A stretch of DNA of 64,000 nucleotides from the NCBI GenBank assembly GCA_010909165.1, contig VJWM01000151.1, positions 62,001-126,000 of the forward strand. Reading direction: 5' to 3'. Source of the DNA: Anthoceros angustus. Its lineage: Eukaryota > Streptophyta > Anthocerotopsida > Anthocerotales > Anthocerotaceae. Under the pieces are notes generated by a model. That model saw only the letters and a program-made list of their open reading frames with translations. It searched no databases and was not told where the DNA came from. Below, piece by piece: positions 25,707-39,461 of the stretch (the first letter of the stretch is position 1; every line of letters starts with the position of its first letter). The position numbers and the translations under genes are program-made.

Positions 25707-27140
25707 ATGGCTGCTCAACAGACTTCATCTAGCATAAATACACGTGGTGACAAGAGGAGGTTTAACGGTCCGAAAATACCAATGATAATAGGAAAACGCG
25801 TTACCACGTAAAAAGATTCAACGACCAAGTTCAAAAGGAAATCGAGATTCACATGGTCAAGCTCCTCAACTACTTGACAAACTCGAAACCCAACTGCTTA
25901 CCGCTCATCCGCTTATACTTTGAGTTCTATCCTGCATATGTCATTCCACAAACCTCCTCTACATCACAAGACGCGTCCGCCACACAACAATTTTGGACAT
26001 AATATCAACCATACTTCAAAATTTTACGATGGGAACGATATCAAAATTCCAATCTTGTTCAAGGATGCCCTCGGGCATATTTTGAAAATTATGGGCAAAT
26101 GACTAATACGAGGGTCTCATCACCTACTTCTCGTGTTGGATCCAACCATGTTCAAGGATATCCACGTGCACATGTTCAAGGTCATGCGAAAATGATTAAT
26201 ACTACTAGGGCTGCATTTTATGATGCGAACAATATTGAAACTCCAATCATGTTCAAGGATGCCTCCGGCATATTATGAAGATGATGTTAAAATGACTAAT
26301 ACTAGGGTCCCATCACCTAGTTCCGTGTTGGATCCAACCATGTTCAAGGATATCCACGTGCACATGTTCAAGGTCATGCGAAAATGATTAATACTACTAG
26401 GGCTGCATTTTATGATGCGAACAATATTCAAACTCCAATCATGTTCAAGGATGCCTCCGCATATTATGAAGATGATGTTAAAATGACTAATACTAGGGTC
26501 CCATCACCTAGTTCTCGTGTTGGATTTGATCGTGGTCAAGGATATCCTCGCACATATCCAAGGTTATGTGGAAATGACTAATACTACGGTCTCGCCACCG
26601 TGTTTTCCGAGGCGATGATGTAGGGATTACTAGAAGCCATACGGAAAATAAAGACTACAAGAAAAATAGTATGGTATTTGCGCCAACAGCCCGTCCTTAT
26701 GCGGAAAAAGTCGCTAGCATGCAATCATTGTCGTCGTGAAATGCTGGTAAGTAGCTTCTAGACAAGGTTTTAGTATAGTTAATTAGCAATATTCTAGGAA
26801 AGTGATAAAATAGAAATAGTGATAATATAGAAGAAAATAGAAAGAGTGATAATATAGAAGTCGCCATGGGTGCCCTAGTCTATATATGTCCTATATACTC
26901 ACACATATATTATGTATCTTGTGTTGGGTTTTCTATGTTATCTTAGGTTATAATTATTCTAAAGTAGGTATTTGTTTTCATATCTTTGTGTTTGGCCTCT
27001 AAAGTTGTCTGTGCACCTTGTGAACACGAAACGGTGGTACAAGAATAACCGAGGCGTTAAAGAATTTTACAGACACCAAATCACACACACCATCCAAGAA
27101 AAACACATAGCTTGATTAGAGAAAGCTCTAAGGAAAAGAA
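25707..27140 (+). repeat. Array unit 7 (A only, joined to J)
   Basis: This is the first unit in the window with CAA CAG instead of CAA TGA after the A start, so the ATG frame stays open longer. Part of A is repeated internally (switch near 26330, where GTGTTGGAT is shared by two internal repeats). At about 26733, in the late-A word CATTGTCGTCG, the sequence jumps to the end of I and the GTAAGT donor, skipping B to I. Confidence 0.86.
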
Positions 27141-28800
27141 ATGGCTGCTCAATGACTTCATCTAGCATAAATACACGTGGTGACAAGAGGAGGTTTAACG
27201 GTCCGAAAATACCAATGATAATAGGAAAACGCGTTACCACGTAAAAAGATTCAACGACCAAGTTCAAAAGGAAATCGAGATTCACATGGTCAAGCTCCTC
27301 AACTACTTGACAAACTCGAAACCCCAATCACTGCTCATCCGTTTATACTTTGAGTTCTATCCTGCATATGTCATTCCACAAACCTCCTCTACATCACAAG
27401 ACGCGGTCCGCCACACAACAATTTTGGACATAATATCAACCATACTTCAAAATTTTACGATGGGAACGATATCAAAATTCCAATCTTGTTCAAGGATGCC
27501 CTCGGGCATATTTTGAAAATTATGGGCAAATGACTAATACGAGGGTCTCATCACCTACTTCGTGTTGGATCCAACCATGTTCAAGGATATCCACGTGCAC
27601 ATGTTCAAGGTCATGCGAAAATGATTAATACTACTAGGGCTGCATTTTATGATGCGAACAATATTCAAACTCCAATCATGTTCAAGGATGCCCTCCGGCA
27701 TATTATGAAGATGATGTTAAAATGACTAATACTAGGGTCCCATCACCTAGTTCTCGTGTTGGATTTGATCGTGGTCAAGGATATCCTCGCACATATCCAA
27801 GGTTATGTGGAAATGACTAATACTACGGTCTCGCCACCGTGTTTTCCGAGGCGATGATGTAGGGATTACTAGAAGCCATACGGAAAATAAAGACTACAAG
27901 AAAAATAGTATGGTATTTGCGCCAACAGCCCGTCCTTATGCGGAAAAAGCTAGCATGCAATCATTGTACGTCGAGGAAATGCTTCAATTGATGGAAACAA
28001 TTACGACAACAACATAGCTGGAAAACGAGATACTACGTGCGAAATAGCCGATGAATTGGCTCAATCACAAAGTGTCCCATCAATTATTTCCAAACTAGGC
28101 AATGCTACACCTATAATTTTAATGAGATCAAGGCCTCATTTGATCGCAAAAGCGAAGAGGAAAAATTGGAAAAATGGAAAGTGCTTGCATATGGACTTCA
28201 AGTACGAATGGAACAATTTCTTGCAATAAGCAATTTACCTAAGCCAAGTCCTTCATATGACAATCTGGATCAACATCGACATTATGTGAAAGAAATACGA
28301 AATTGGATGGATAGATCAAATGTTATTGCACAAGACGATGTCCCACAAAATGTTGCCCCACAAGAAACTACAATAAAAGAAGGAGTATAAAATCAAGATT
28401 TATGTGAAAACAATGTCGACCACACTCCAAAATTTTATGATAGGAAGCCTGGATATAAAAACCCCAATCATATTGAAGGATGCCCTACGGCATATGTTGA
28501 AAGTTATGAAAATTCCTAATACAAGGGTCCCATCACCTAGTTCCGTGTTGGATCCAATCATGGTCAAGAGTATCCTCCGAAAGGTTATTCAAAATTCCTA
28601 ATACAAGGGTCACTAATACAAACACGAAAAGCAATATGGTAATGGTAACAACCGTCCTTCTCTAGAAAATCCTAGTACCATGCAACCATTGCATGACGCA
28701 GAAAAATAAAATGCTTCAATTCATGAAAACAATGAGGACAACATAGGAGAAATAATGAGACAATGCTTGCTGAAACAGCTAATGAAATGGCGCAAATGTG

Positions 28801-31070
28801 TCAAACTCCAATCATGTTCAAGGATGCCCTCCGCATATTATGAAGATGATGTTAAAATGACTAATACTAGGGTCCCATCACCTAGTTCTCGTGTTGGATT
28901 TGATCGTGGTCAAGGATATCCTCCGCACATATCCAAGGTTATGTGGAAATGACTAATACTACGGTCTCGCCACCGTGTTTTCCGAGGCGATGATGTAGGG
29001 ATTACTAGAAGCCATACGGAAAATAAAGACTACAAGAAAAATAGTATGGTATTTGCGCCAACAGCCCGTCCTTATGGAAAAAGTCGCTAGCATGCAATCA
29101 TTGTACGTCGAGGAAATGCTTCAATTGATGGAAACAATTACGACAACAACATAGCTGGAAAACGAGATACTACGTGCGAAATAGCCGATGAATTGGCTCA
29201 ATCACAAAGTGTCCCATCAATTATTTCCAAACTAGGCAATGCTACACCTATAATTTTAATGAGATCAAGGCCTCATTTGATCGCAAAAGCGAAGAGGAAA
29301 AATTGGAAAAATGGAAAGTGCTTGCATATGGACTTCAAGTACGAATGGAACAATTTCTTGCAATAAGCAATTTACCTAAGCCAAGTCCTTCATATGACAA
29401 TCTGGATCAACATCGACATTATGTGAAAGAAATACGAAATTGGATGGATAGATCAAATGTTATTGCACAAGACGATGTCCCACAAAATGTTGCCCCACAA
29501 GAAACTACAATAAAAGAAGGAGTATAAATCAAGATTTATGTGAAAACAATGTCGACCACACTCCAAAATTTTATGATAGGAAGCCTGGATATAAAAACCC
29601 CAATCATATTGAAGGATGCCCTACGGCATATGTTGAAAGTTATAAAATTCCTAATACAAGGGTCCCATCACCTAGTTCCGTGTTGGATCCAATCATGGTC
29701 AAGAGTATCCTCCGAAAGGTTATTCAAAATTCCTAATACAAGGGTCACTAATACAAACACGAAAAGCAATATGGTAATGGTAACAACCGTCCTTCTCTAG
29801 AAAATCCTAGTACCATGCAACCATTGCATGACGCAGAAAAATAAAATGCTTCAATTCATGAAAACAATGAGGACAACATAGGAGAAATAATGAGACAATG
29901 CTTGCTGAAACAGCTAATGAAATGGCGCAAATGTGTCAAACTCCAATCATGTTCAAGGATGCCCTCCGGCATATTATGAAGATGATGTTAAAATGACTAA
30001 TACTAGGGTCCCATCACCTAGTTCTCGTGTTGGATTTGATCGTGGTCAAGGATATCCTCCGCACATATCCAAGGTTATGTGGAAATGACTAATACTACGG
30101 TCTCGCCACCGTGTTTTCCGAGGCGATGATGTAGGGATTACTAGAAGCCATACGGAAAATAAAGACTACAAGAAAAATAGTATGGTATTTGCGCCAACAG
30201 CCCGTCCTTATGCGGAAAAAGTCGCTAGCATGCAATCATTGTACGTCGAGGAAATGCTTCAATTGATGGAAACAATTACGACAACAACATAGCTGGAAAA
30301 CGAGATACTACGTGCGAAATAGCCGATGAATTGGCTCAATCAAAGTGTCCCATCAATTATTTCCAAACTAGGCAATGCTACACCTATAATTTTAATGAGA
30401 TCAAGGCCTCATTTGATCGCAAAAGCGAAGAGGAAAAATTGGAAAAATGGAAAGTGCTTGCATATGGACTTCAAGTACGAATGGAACAATTTCTTGCAAT
30501 AAGCAATTTACCTAAGCCAAGTCCTTCATATGACAACAACTGGATCAACATCGACATTATGTGAAAGAAATACGAAATTGGATGGATAGATCAAATGTTA
30601 TTGCACAAGACGATGTCCCACAAAATGTTGCCCCACAAGAAACTACAATAAAAGAAGGAGTATAAATCAAGATTTATGTGAAAACAATGTCGACCACACT
30701 CCAAAATTTTATGATAGGAAGCCTGGATATAAAAACCCCAATCATATTGAAGGATGCCCTACGGCATATGTTGAAAGTTATGCGAAAATTCCTAATACAA
30801 GGGTCCCATCACCTAGTTCCGTGTTGGATCCAATCATGGTCAAGAGTATCCTCAAAGGTTATTCAAAATTCCTAATACAAGGGTCACTAATACAAACACG
30901 AAAAGCAATATGGTAATGGTAACAACCCGTCCTTCTCTAGAAAATCCTAGTACCATGCAACCATTGCATGACGCAGAAAAATAAAATGCTTCAATTCATG
31001 AAAACAATGAGGACAACATAGGAGAAATAATGAGACAATGCTTGCTGAAACAGCTAATGAAATGGCGCAA
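28801..31070 (+). repeat. 1135-bp higher-order repeat (two full periods)
   Basis: 28801-29935 and 29936-31070 each run from a D-to-A join through late A, B, C and early D. The first join recurs exactly, and the third D then continues into E. Small differences (CATATTATG after CCTCCG or CCTCCGG, and TTATGAAAATT versus TTATAAAATT) lie at CpG sites. Confidence 0.88.
29203..29527 (+). pseudogene. B-module coding stretch (unknown protein)
   Basis: B reads through KCPINYFQTRQC and NEIKASFDRKSEEEKLEKW, then LAISNLPKPSPSYDN and HYVKEIRNWMDRS, ending at KEGV before TAA. In this copy the part from the SEEEKLEKW region to the end (29303-29527) is open. The composition is charged and helical and no catalytic motif is visible. 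The same block occurs about fifteen times in the array (for example 17, 807, 5410, 7162, 16208, 22018, 28073, 30346, 34437, 40397, 41217 and 48265). A diverged second version of this block is module D, so the protein carries an internal duplication. Confidence 0.5.
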
Positions 31071-31689
31071 ATGTGTCAAACTGTCCCATCAATCATTTCC
31101 AAATAAGAGAAAGCTACACCATTAATCTATCTTTAATGCAATCGGCCTCATTTGATCGCAAAAGCGAAGAGGAGAATTTGGGAAAATGAAAAGTGCTTGG
31201 ATATAGACGTCAAATCTGAAGAAACAATTTCTTGCACTAAGAAGTTTACTTAAGCCAAGTCCTTCATGTGACAACAACTGGATCAACAACAACATTACGT
31301 GAAACAAATATAAAATTTGATAGATAAATCAATGTGATTGCACAAGACGATGTCTCACAAAATGTTGCCGCACACGGCTTATGATAAAAGGACGAGTAAA
31401 AAATCACAATCTACATGAAAATTAGGGCCCATATCAAAATTTAGTAATTCCTTCTAGTGCTATGCTATTTGAGAACAATCTTATTTTCATAGTAACCTTT
31501 AAATATGATTAGTTAGATGTTATTAATCAATCCTTGGCCTTTGAAAATCGACCTTCTATAATGTCTTTGATTGACCCTACCATATGTCAAGATTTAAACC
31601 AAAATACAAATCAAAATTTATCCTTGGCCTTTGAAAAGTAGTCTTCTTTGATTTTGAGTCCTTGGTCTTTGAATCTCTACTACGGACGA

Positions 31690-31697
31690 CTATAAAT
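31690..31697 (+). promoter_or_regulatory. T promoter TATA box, unit 8
   Basis: Spacer CTACTACGGACGA. It is the only promoter in the 6.2-kb unit 8 and follows three B-C-D blocks. Confidence 0.58.
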
Positions 31698-33302
31698 GTG
31701 CCACCAGCCACACTAATTAGTTATCAAACAAGCTCAACCTTTGACGACCCTTGGTGCATTTCAGAGTAGCTAGTGACTTTTCAAGCGTGAAGTTACAACA
31801 TTTTGTTTTGGTGACAATGGTGTCTGTGAAAAGGTTTTGAAGAATTTGATGAGGAAATCAAGCCCGATTTCCAAAGAGGATTCATCGCAATTGTTTCACC
31901 GTTAGTATCCGCTGCAGACGGATAAAACTTGTGTTTCTATTGCGAGACGGATAACATTTCCGTTCTGTTGCTCATATGTCCCGTAGCTTGTTCACCATGC
32001 TTCTTAAAACTTCGTAGATATCCTTTATCAATCATAAGATGTCGATAAGGAGGTTATGAAAACACTTGACATGGAGCACCGTGAGAAAATGCTTGTGGGG
32101 CTTCTATCGCCTCAACTATTATGGTGCATTTTAGAGTGGAAACCATAACATGCATCGGTTGCAACCTTAACATGCATCGGTTGCAACCTAAGAATTCTTC
32201 AACACGCTTTCAAGAAGATCACGTCGAGGTTACCTTCTTGTAAGATCATTTGATGAGCGAAAGAGGAGCACAAGTTACACAATCATATTCTTGAATTGGT
32301 GGAGAAAGGAATTCTTCAATTTTTGAAATGGATGATCACACTTGCAAAAGGAATGTAAATGCAAGATCATATTCATTAATTTATTTTAGCAGTGATATAT
32401 TCATTTTATTCTCTTTCCTACTTCATGTTTTGAAATGTTTGCAAACCATCATTATGTTACCGAGATCATTTAACTCCACCGTGCGCTGCTTTCGTTTTCT
32501 CGTCCACCTTCAGAATCGCAATTTACAAAGACTGCACGGATCTCCATCGTAACACGGCCCCTAGAAGATCTAAATCGCTTTGCTTCAATCGACAAATGTT
32601 GCACTGATCCGGGAAGGCCGCCATTCAACGCGCCTCCTTAAGATATGGGCTATTGAGCTCCAAGAAGTCTCTGGAGGCGCGAGTGGATGCCTGAGCGATG
32701 AATTTTGGGGCTCGTCTTGAAATACTTGGGAAAGATGGTGCGGATGAGAAACACCAAGGCAAAAGCGAAGAGGAGCACAACCTGATTTTGGTACAAGCGA
32801 GAGTCTACCATGCCAATTTTTCACAACGCTTGGATCTATTGGGTGTCGTTTCTAGTTGCGTCTTCTAGAAGCGCCGATAACCGCTCCATAATGAAATGCT
32901 GGTAAGTAGCTTCTAGACAAGGTTTTAGTATAGTTAATTAGCAATATTCTAGGAAAGTGATAAAATAGAAATAGTGATAATATAGAAGAAAATAGAAAGA
33001 GTGATAATATAGAAGGCCATGGGTGCCCTAGTCTATATATGTCCTATATACTCACATATATTATGTATCTTGTGTTGGGTTTTCTATGTTATCTTAGGTT
33101 ATAATTATTCTAAAGTAGGTATTTGTTTTCATATCTTTGTGTTTGGCCTCTAAAGTTGTCTGTGTGCACCTTGTGAACACGAAACGGTGGTACAAGAATA
33201 ACCGAGGCGTTAAAGAATTTTACGATGGGAACGATATCAAATCGTCACACACCATCCAAGAAAAACACATAGCTTGATTAGAGAAAGCTCTAAGGAAAAG
33301 AA

Positions 33303-33863
33303 ATGGCTGCTCAACAGACTTCATCTAGCATAAATACACGTGGTGACAAGAGGAGGTTTAACGGTCCGAAAATACCAATGATAATAGGAAAACGCGTTAC
33401 CACGAAAAAGATTCAACGACCAAGTTCAAAAGGAAATCGAGATTCACATGGTCAAGCTCCTCAACTACTTCAAAGAAACTCGAAACCCAACTGCTTACTG
33501 CTCATCCGCTTATACTTTGAGCATATGTCATTCCACAAACCTCCTCTACATCACAAGACGCGTCCGCCACACAACAATTTTGGACATAATATCAACCATA
33601 CTTCAAAATTTTACGATGGGAACGATATCAAAAATTCCAATCTTGTTCAAGGATGCCCTCGGGCATATTTTGAAAATTATGGGCAAATGACTAATACGAG
33701 GGTCTCATCACCTACTTCTGTTGGATCCAACCATGTTCAAGGATATCCACGTGCACATGTTCAAGGTCATGCGAAAATGATTAATACTACTAGGGCTGCA
33801 TTTTATGATGCGAACAATATTCAAACTCCAATCATGTTCAAGGATGCCCTCCGCATATTATGA
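33303..33863 (+). pseudogene. Best-preserved A-module reading frame (unknown protein)
   Basis: This is 186 codons from ATG-GCT-GCT-CAA-CAG, the longest open copy of A. The start is preceded by AAGGAAAAGAA, a good plant initiation context. The N-terminal ~45 residues are basic and polar (Ser, Asn, Lys, Arg). A Pro/His-rich stretch follows, then two copies of a ~55-residue repeat: FYDGNDIK ... YFENYGQMTNTRV and FYDANNIQ ... (Y)YEDDVKMTNTRV, each leading to SP.S.VG and QGYP. No signal peptide or membrane segment is visible in this frame. The frame ends at a CpG-proximal variable site (GCCCTCCGCATATT), where other copies read GCCTCCGCATATT and stay open further on. I do not recognise the family. 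In eight of fourteen units the fifth codon is TGA. Confidence 0.55.
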
Positions 33864-34005
33864 AGATGATGTTAAAATGACTAATACTAGGGTCCCATCA
33901 CCTAGTTCTCGTGTTGGATTTGATCGTGGTCAAGGATATCCTCCGCACATATCCAAGGTTATGTGGAAATGACTAATACTACGGTCTCGCCACCGTGTTT
34001 TCCGA

Positions 34006-34409
34006 GGCGATGATGTAGGGATTACTAGAAGCCATACGGAAAATAAAGACTACAAGAAAAATAGTATGGTATTTGCGCCAACAGCCCGTCCTTATGCGGA
34101 AAAAGCTGCTAGCATGCAATCATTGTACGTCGTAGGAAATGCTTCAATTGATGGAAACAATTACGACAACAACATAGCTGGAAAAACGAGATACTACGTG
34201 CGAAATAGGCGATGATGTAGGGATTACTAGAAGCCATACGGAAAATAAAGACTACAAGAAAAATAGTATGGTATTTGCGCCAACAGCCCGTCCTTATGCG
34301 GAAAAAGCTGCTAGCATGCAATCATTGTACGTCGTAGGAAATGCTTCAATTGATGGAAACAATTACGACAACAACATAGCTGGAAAAACGAGATACTACG
34401 TGCGAAATA
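34006..34409 (+). repeat. 202-bp direct duplication in late A
   Basis: 34006-34207 and 34208-34409 repeat the GGCGATGATGTAGGG to GCGAAATAG segment. Both copies share the odd CGTCGTAGGAAATG spelling, where other units have CGTCGAGGAAATG, so the duplication came after that change. Confidence 0.88.
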
Positions 34410-35776
34410 GCCGATGAATTGGCTCAATCGTCAAAGTGTCCCATCAATTATTTCCAAACTAGGCAATGCTACACCTATAATTTTAATGAGATCAAGGCCT
34501 CATTTGATCGCAAAAGCGAAGAGGAAAAATTGGAAAAATGGAAAGTGCTTGCATATGGACTTCAAGTACGAATGGAACAATTTCTTGCAATAAGCAATTT
34601 ACCTAAGCCAAGTCCTTCATATGACAACAATGGATCAACATCGACATTATGTGAAAGAAATACGAAATTGGATGGATAGATCAAATGTTATTGCACAAGA
34701 CGATGTCCCACAAAATGTTGCCCCACAAGAAACTACAATAAAAGAAGGAGTATAAAATCAAGATTTATGTGAAAACAATGTCGACCACACTCCAAAATTT
34801 TATGATAGGAAGCCTGGATATAAAAACCCCAATCATATTGAAGGATGCCCTCGGCATATGTTGAAAGTTATGCGAAAATTCCTAATACAAGGGTCCCATC
34901 ACCTAGTTCCGTGTTGGATCCAATCATGGTCAAGAGTATCCTCCAAGGTTATTCAAAAATTCCTAATACAAGGGTCACTAATACAAACACGAAAAGCAAT
35001 ATGGTAATGGTAACAACCCGTCCTTCTCTAGAAAATCCTAGTACCATGCAACCATTGCATGACGCAGAAAATAAAATGCTTCAATTCATGAAAACAATGA
35101 GGACAACATAGGAGAAATAATGAGACAATGCTTGCTGAAACAGCTAATGAAATGGCGCAAATGTGTCAAACGTCCCATCAATCATTTCCAAATAAGAGAA
35201 AGCTACACCATTAATCTATCTTTAATGCAATCGGCCTCATTTGACGCAAAACGAAGAGGAGAATTTGGGAAAATGAAAAGTGCTTGGATATAGACGTCAA
35301 ATCTGAAAGAAACAATTTCTTGCACTAAGAAGTTTACTTAAGCCAAGTCCTTCATGTGACAACAAGTCGGATCAACAACAACATTACGTGAAACAAATAT
35401 AAAATTTGATAGATAAATCAATGTGATTGCACAAGACGATGTCTCACAAAATGTTGCCGCACGGCTTATGATAAAAGGACGAGTAAAAAATCACAATCTA
35501 CATGAAAATTAGGGCCCATATCAAATTTAGTAATTCCTTCTAGTGCTATGCTATTTGAGAACAATCTTATTTTCATAGTAACCTTTAAATATGATTAGTT
35601 AGATGTTATTAATCAATCCTTGGCCTTTGAAAATCGGACCTTCTATAATGTCTTTGATTGACCCTACCATATGTCAAGATTTAAACCAAAATACAAATCA
35701 AAATTTATCCTTGGCCTTTGAAAAGTAGTCTTCTTTGATTTTGAGTCCTTGGTCTTTGAATCTCTACTTTTGACGA

Positions 35777-35784
35777 CTATAAAT
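35777..35784 (+). promoter_or_regulatory. T promoter TATA box, unit 9
   Basis: Spacer CTACTTTTGACGA, which shares TTTTGACGAC with the leader just downstream and so could be a local mix of the two sequences. Confidence 0.58.
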
Positions 35785-37394
35785 GTGCCACCAGCCACAC
35801 TAATTAGTTATCAAACAAGCTCAACCTTTTGACGACCCTTGGTGCATTTCACGAGTAGCTAGTGACTTTCAAGCGTGAAGTTACAACATTTTGTTTTGGT
35901 GACAATGGTGTCTGTGAAAAGGTTTTGAAGAATTTGATGAGGAAATCAAGCCCGATTTCCAAAGAGGATTCATCGCAATTGTTCACCGTTAGTATCCGTT
36001 GCAGACGGATAAAACTTGTGTTTCTATTGCGAGACGGATAACATTTCCGTTCCTCGTTGCTCATATGTCCCGTAGCTTGTTCACCATGCTTCTTAAAACT
36101 TCGTAGATATCCTTTATCAATCATAAGATGTCGATAAGGAGGTTATGAAAACACTTGACATGGAGCACCGTGAGAAAATGCTTGTGGGGCTTCTATCGCC
36201 TCAACTATTATGGTGCATTTTAGAGTGGAAACCATAACATGCATCGGTTGCAACCTTAACATGCATCTTGCAACCTAAGAATTCTTCACACGCTTTCAAG
36301 AAGATCACGTCGAGGTTACCTTCTTGTAAGATCATTTGATGAGCGTAAAGAGGAGCACAAGTTACACAATCATATTCTTGAATTGGTGGAGAAAGGAATT
36401 CTTCAATTTTGAAATGGATGATCACACTTGCAAAAGGAATGTAAATGCAAGATCATATTCATTAATTTATTTTAGCGTGATATATTCATTTTATTCTCTT
36501 TCCTACTTCATGTTTTGAAATGTTTGCAAACCATCATTATGTTACCGAGATCATTTAACTCACACTGCTTTCGTTTTCTCGTCCACCTTCAGAATCGCAA
36601 TTTACAAAGACTGCACGGATCTCCATCGTAACACGGCCCCTAGAAGATCTAAATCGCCTTTGCTTCAATCGACAAATGTTGCACTGATCCGGGAAGGCGC
36701 CATTCAACGCGCTCTCCTTAAGATATGGGCTATTGAGCTCCAAGAAGTCTCCGAGGCGCGAGTGGATGCCCGAGCTGAATTTTGGGGCTCGTCTTGAAAT
36801 ACTTGGGAAAGATGGTGCGGATGAGAAACACCAAGGCGGGCGGAGCACAACCCTGATTTTGGTACAAGCGGCCGAGAGTCTACCATGCCAATTTTTCACA
36901 ACGCTTGGATCTATTGGGTGTCGTTTCTAGTTGCGTCTTCTAGAAGCCTCGATAACCGCTCCATAATGAAATGCTGGTAAGTAGCTTCTAGACAAGGTTT
37001 TAGTATAGTTAATTAGCAATATTCTAGGAAAGTGATAAAATAGAAATAGTGATAATATAGAAGAAAATAGAAAGAGTGATAATATAGAAGCGCCATGGGT
37101 GCCCTAGTCTATATATGTCCTATATACTCACACATATATTATGTATCTTGTGTTGGGTTTTCTATGTTATCTTAGGTTATAATTATTCTAAAGTAGGTAT
37201 TTGTTTTTCATATCTTTGTGTTTGGCCTCTAAAGTTGTCTGTGCACCTTGTGAACACGAAACGGTGGTACAAGAATAACCGAGGCGTTAAAGAATTTTAC
37301 GATGGGAACGATATCAAAAATTCCTAATACAAACACGAAACGGTGGTACAAGAAAAACACATAGCTTGATTAGAGAAAGCTCTAAGGAAAAGAA

Positions 37395-39461
37395 ATGGCT
37401 GCTCAACAGACTTCATCTAGCATAAATACACGTGGTGACAAGAGGAGGTTTAACGGGTCCGAAAATACCAATGATAATAGGAAAAAGCGTTACCACGGAA
37501 AAAGATTCAACGACCAAGTTCAAAAGGAAATCGAGATTCACATGGTCAAGCTCCTCAACTACTTGACAAACTCGAAACCCAACTGCTTACTGCTCATCCG
37601 CTTATACTTTGAGTTCTATCCGCATATGTCATTCCACAAACCTCCTCTACATCACAAGACGCGGTCCGCCACACAACAATTTTGGACATAATATCAACCA
37701 TACTTCAAAATTTTACGATGGGAACGATATCAAAAATTCCAATCTTGTTCAAGGATGCCCTCGGGCATATTTTGAAAATTATGGGCAAATGACTAATACG
37801 AGGGTCTCATCACCTACTTCTCGTGTTGGATCCAACCATGTTCAAGGATATCCACGTGCACATGTTCAAGGTCATGCGAAAATGATTAATACTACTAGGG
37901 CTGCATTTTATGATGCGAACAATATTCAAACTCCAATCATGTTCAAGGATGCCCTCCGCATATTATGAAGATGATGTTAAAATGACTAATACTAGGGTCC
38001 CATCACCTAGTTCTCGTGTTGGATTTGATCGTGGTCAAGGATATCCTCCGCACATATCCAAGGTTATGTGGAAATGACTAATACTACGGTCTCGCCACCG
38101 TGTTTTCCGAGGCGATGATGTAGGGATTACTAGAAGCCATACGGAAAATAAAGACTACAAGAAAATAGTATGGTATTTGCGCCAACAGCCCGTCCTTATG
38201 CGGAAAAAGTCGCTAGCATGCAATCATTGTACGTCGTGAGAAAATGCTTGTGGGGCTTCTATCGCCTCAACTATTATGGTGCATTTTAGAGTGGAAACCA
38301 TAACATGCATCGGTTGCAACCTTAACATGCATCGGTTGCAACCTAAGAATTCTTCACACGCTTTCAAGAAGATCACGCCGAGGTTACCTTCTTGTAAGAT
38401 CATTTGATGAGCGTAAAGAGGAGCACAAGTTACACAATCATATTCTTGAATTGGTGGAGAAAGGAATTCTTCAATTTTGAAATGGATGATCACACTTGCA
38501 AAAGGAATGTAAATGCAAGATCATATTCATTAATTTATTTTAGCAGTGATATATTCATTTTATTCTCTTTCCTACTTCATGTTTTGAAATGTTTGCAAAC
38601 CATCATTATGTTACCGAGATCATTTAACTCACACCGGCGCTGCTTTCTCGTCCACCTTCAGAATCGCAATTTACAAAGACTGCACGGATCTCCATCGTAA
38701 CACGGCCCCTAGAAGATCTAAATCGCCTTTGCTTCAATCGACAAATGTTGCACTTCGATCCGGGAAGGCACGCCATTCAACGCTCTCCTTAAGATATGGG
38801 CTATTGAGCTCCAAGAAGTCTCGAGGCGCGAGTGGATGCCCGAGCTGAATTTTGGGGCTCGTCTTGAGATACTTGGGAAAGATGATGCGGATGAGAAACA
38901 CCAAGGCAAAAAGCGAAGCGGAGCAGAACCCGGTGATTTTGGTACAAGCGGCCGAGAGTGTACCATGCCAATTTTTCACAACGCTTGGATCTATTGGGTG
39001 TCGTTTCTAGTTGCAAGCGTCTTCTAGAAGCCTGTCGATAACCGCTCCATGATGAAATGCTGGTAAGTAGCTTCTAGACAAGGTTTTAGTATAGTTAATT
39101 AGCAATATTCTAGGAAAGTGATAAAATAGAAATAGTGATAATATAGAAGAAAATAGAAAGAGTGATAATATAGAAGCGCCATGGGTGCCCTAGTCTATAT
39201 ATGTCCTATATACTCACACATATATTATGTATCTTGTGTTGGGTTTTCTATGTTATCTTAGGTTATAATTATTCTAAAGTAGGTATTTGTTTTTCATATC
39301 TTTGTGTTTGGCCTCTAAAGTTGTCTGTGCACCTTGTGAACACGAAACGGTGGTACAAGAATAACCGAGGCGTTAAAGAATTTTACGATGGGAACGATAT
39401 CAATCACACACCATCCAAGAAAAACACATAGCTTGATTAGAGAAAGCTCTAAGGAAAAGAA
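37395..39461 (+). repeat. Array unit 10 (A joined to G)
   Basis: A begins with CAA CAG and continues to about 38234, where GTACGTCGTGAGAAAATGC crosses from late A into G (normally CACCGTGAGAAAATGC). H, I and J follow. B to F, including the promoter, are absent. Exon I here carries several point changes not seen elsewhere (for example GAGATACTTGG, GATGATGCGG and GTGTACC), which makes it one of the few copies with true substitutions. Confidence 0.87.

Larger units (their letters stand above)
27141..33302 (+). repeat. Array unit 8 (longest; 1135-bp block repeated)
   Basis: A is followed by B-C-D three times. At 28801 and again at 29936 the same novel join takes D (TCAAACTG...) into late A (TCAAACTCCAATC), giving a perfect 1135-bp period. 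The third D continues normally into E, T (TATA 31690), F, G, H, I and J. Start codons 4-5 of A are CAA TGA. This is the only place in the window where one rearranged junction is seen twice. Confidence 0.88.
33303..37394 (+). repeat. Array unit 9 (full order, 202-bp internal repeat)
   Basis: All modules are present in order. Late A is repeated (34006-34207 and 34208-34409). The start reads CAA CAG and this copy has the longest open A frame in the window (186 codons, 33303-33863). The promoter TATA is at 35777. Near 37318-37350, J is interrupted by a fragment of C and then by a repeat of an earlier part of J. Confidence 0.88.
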
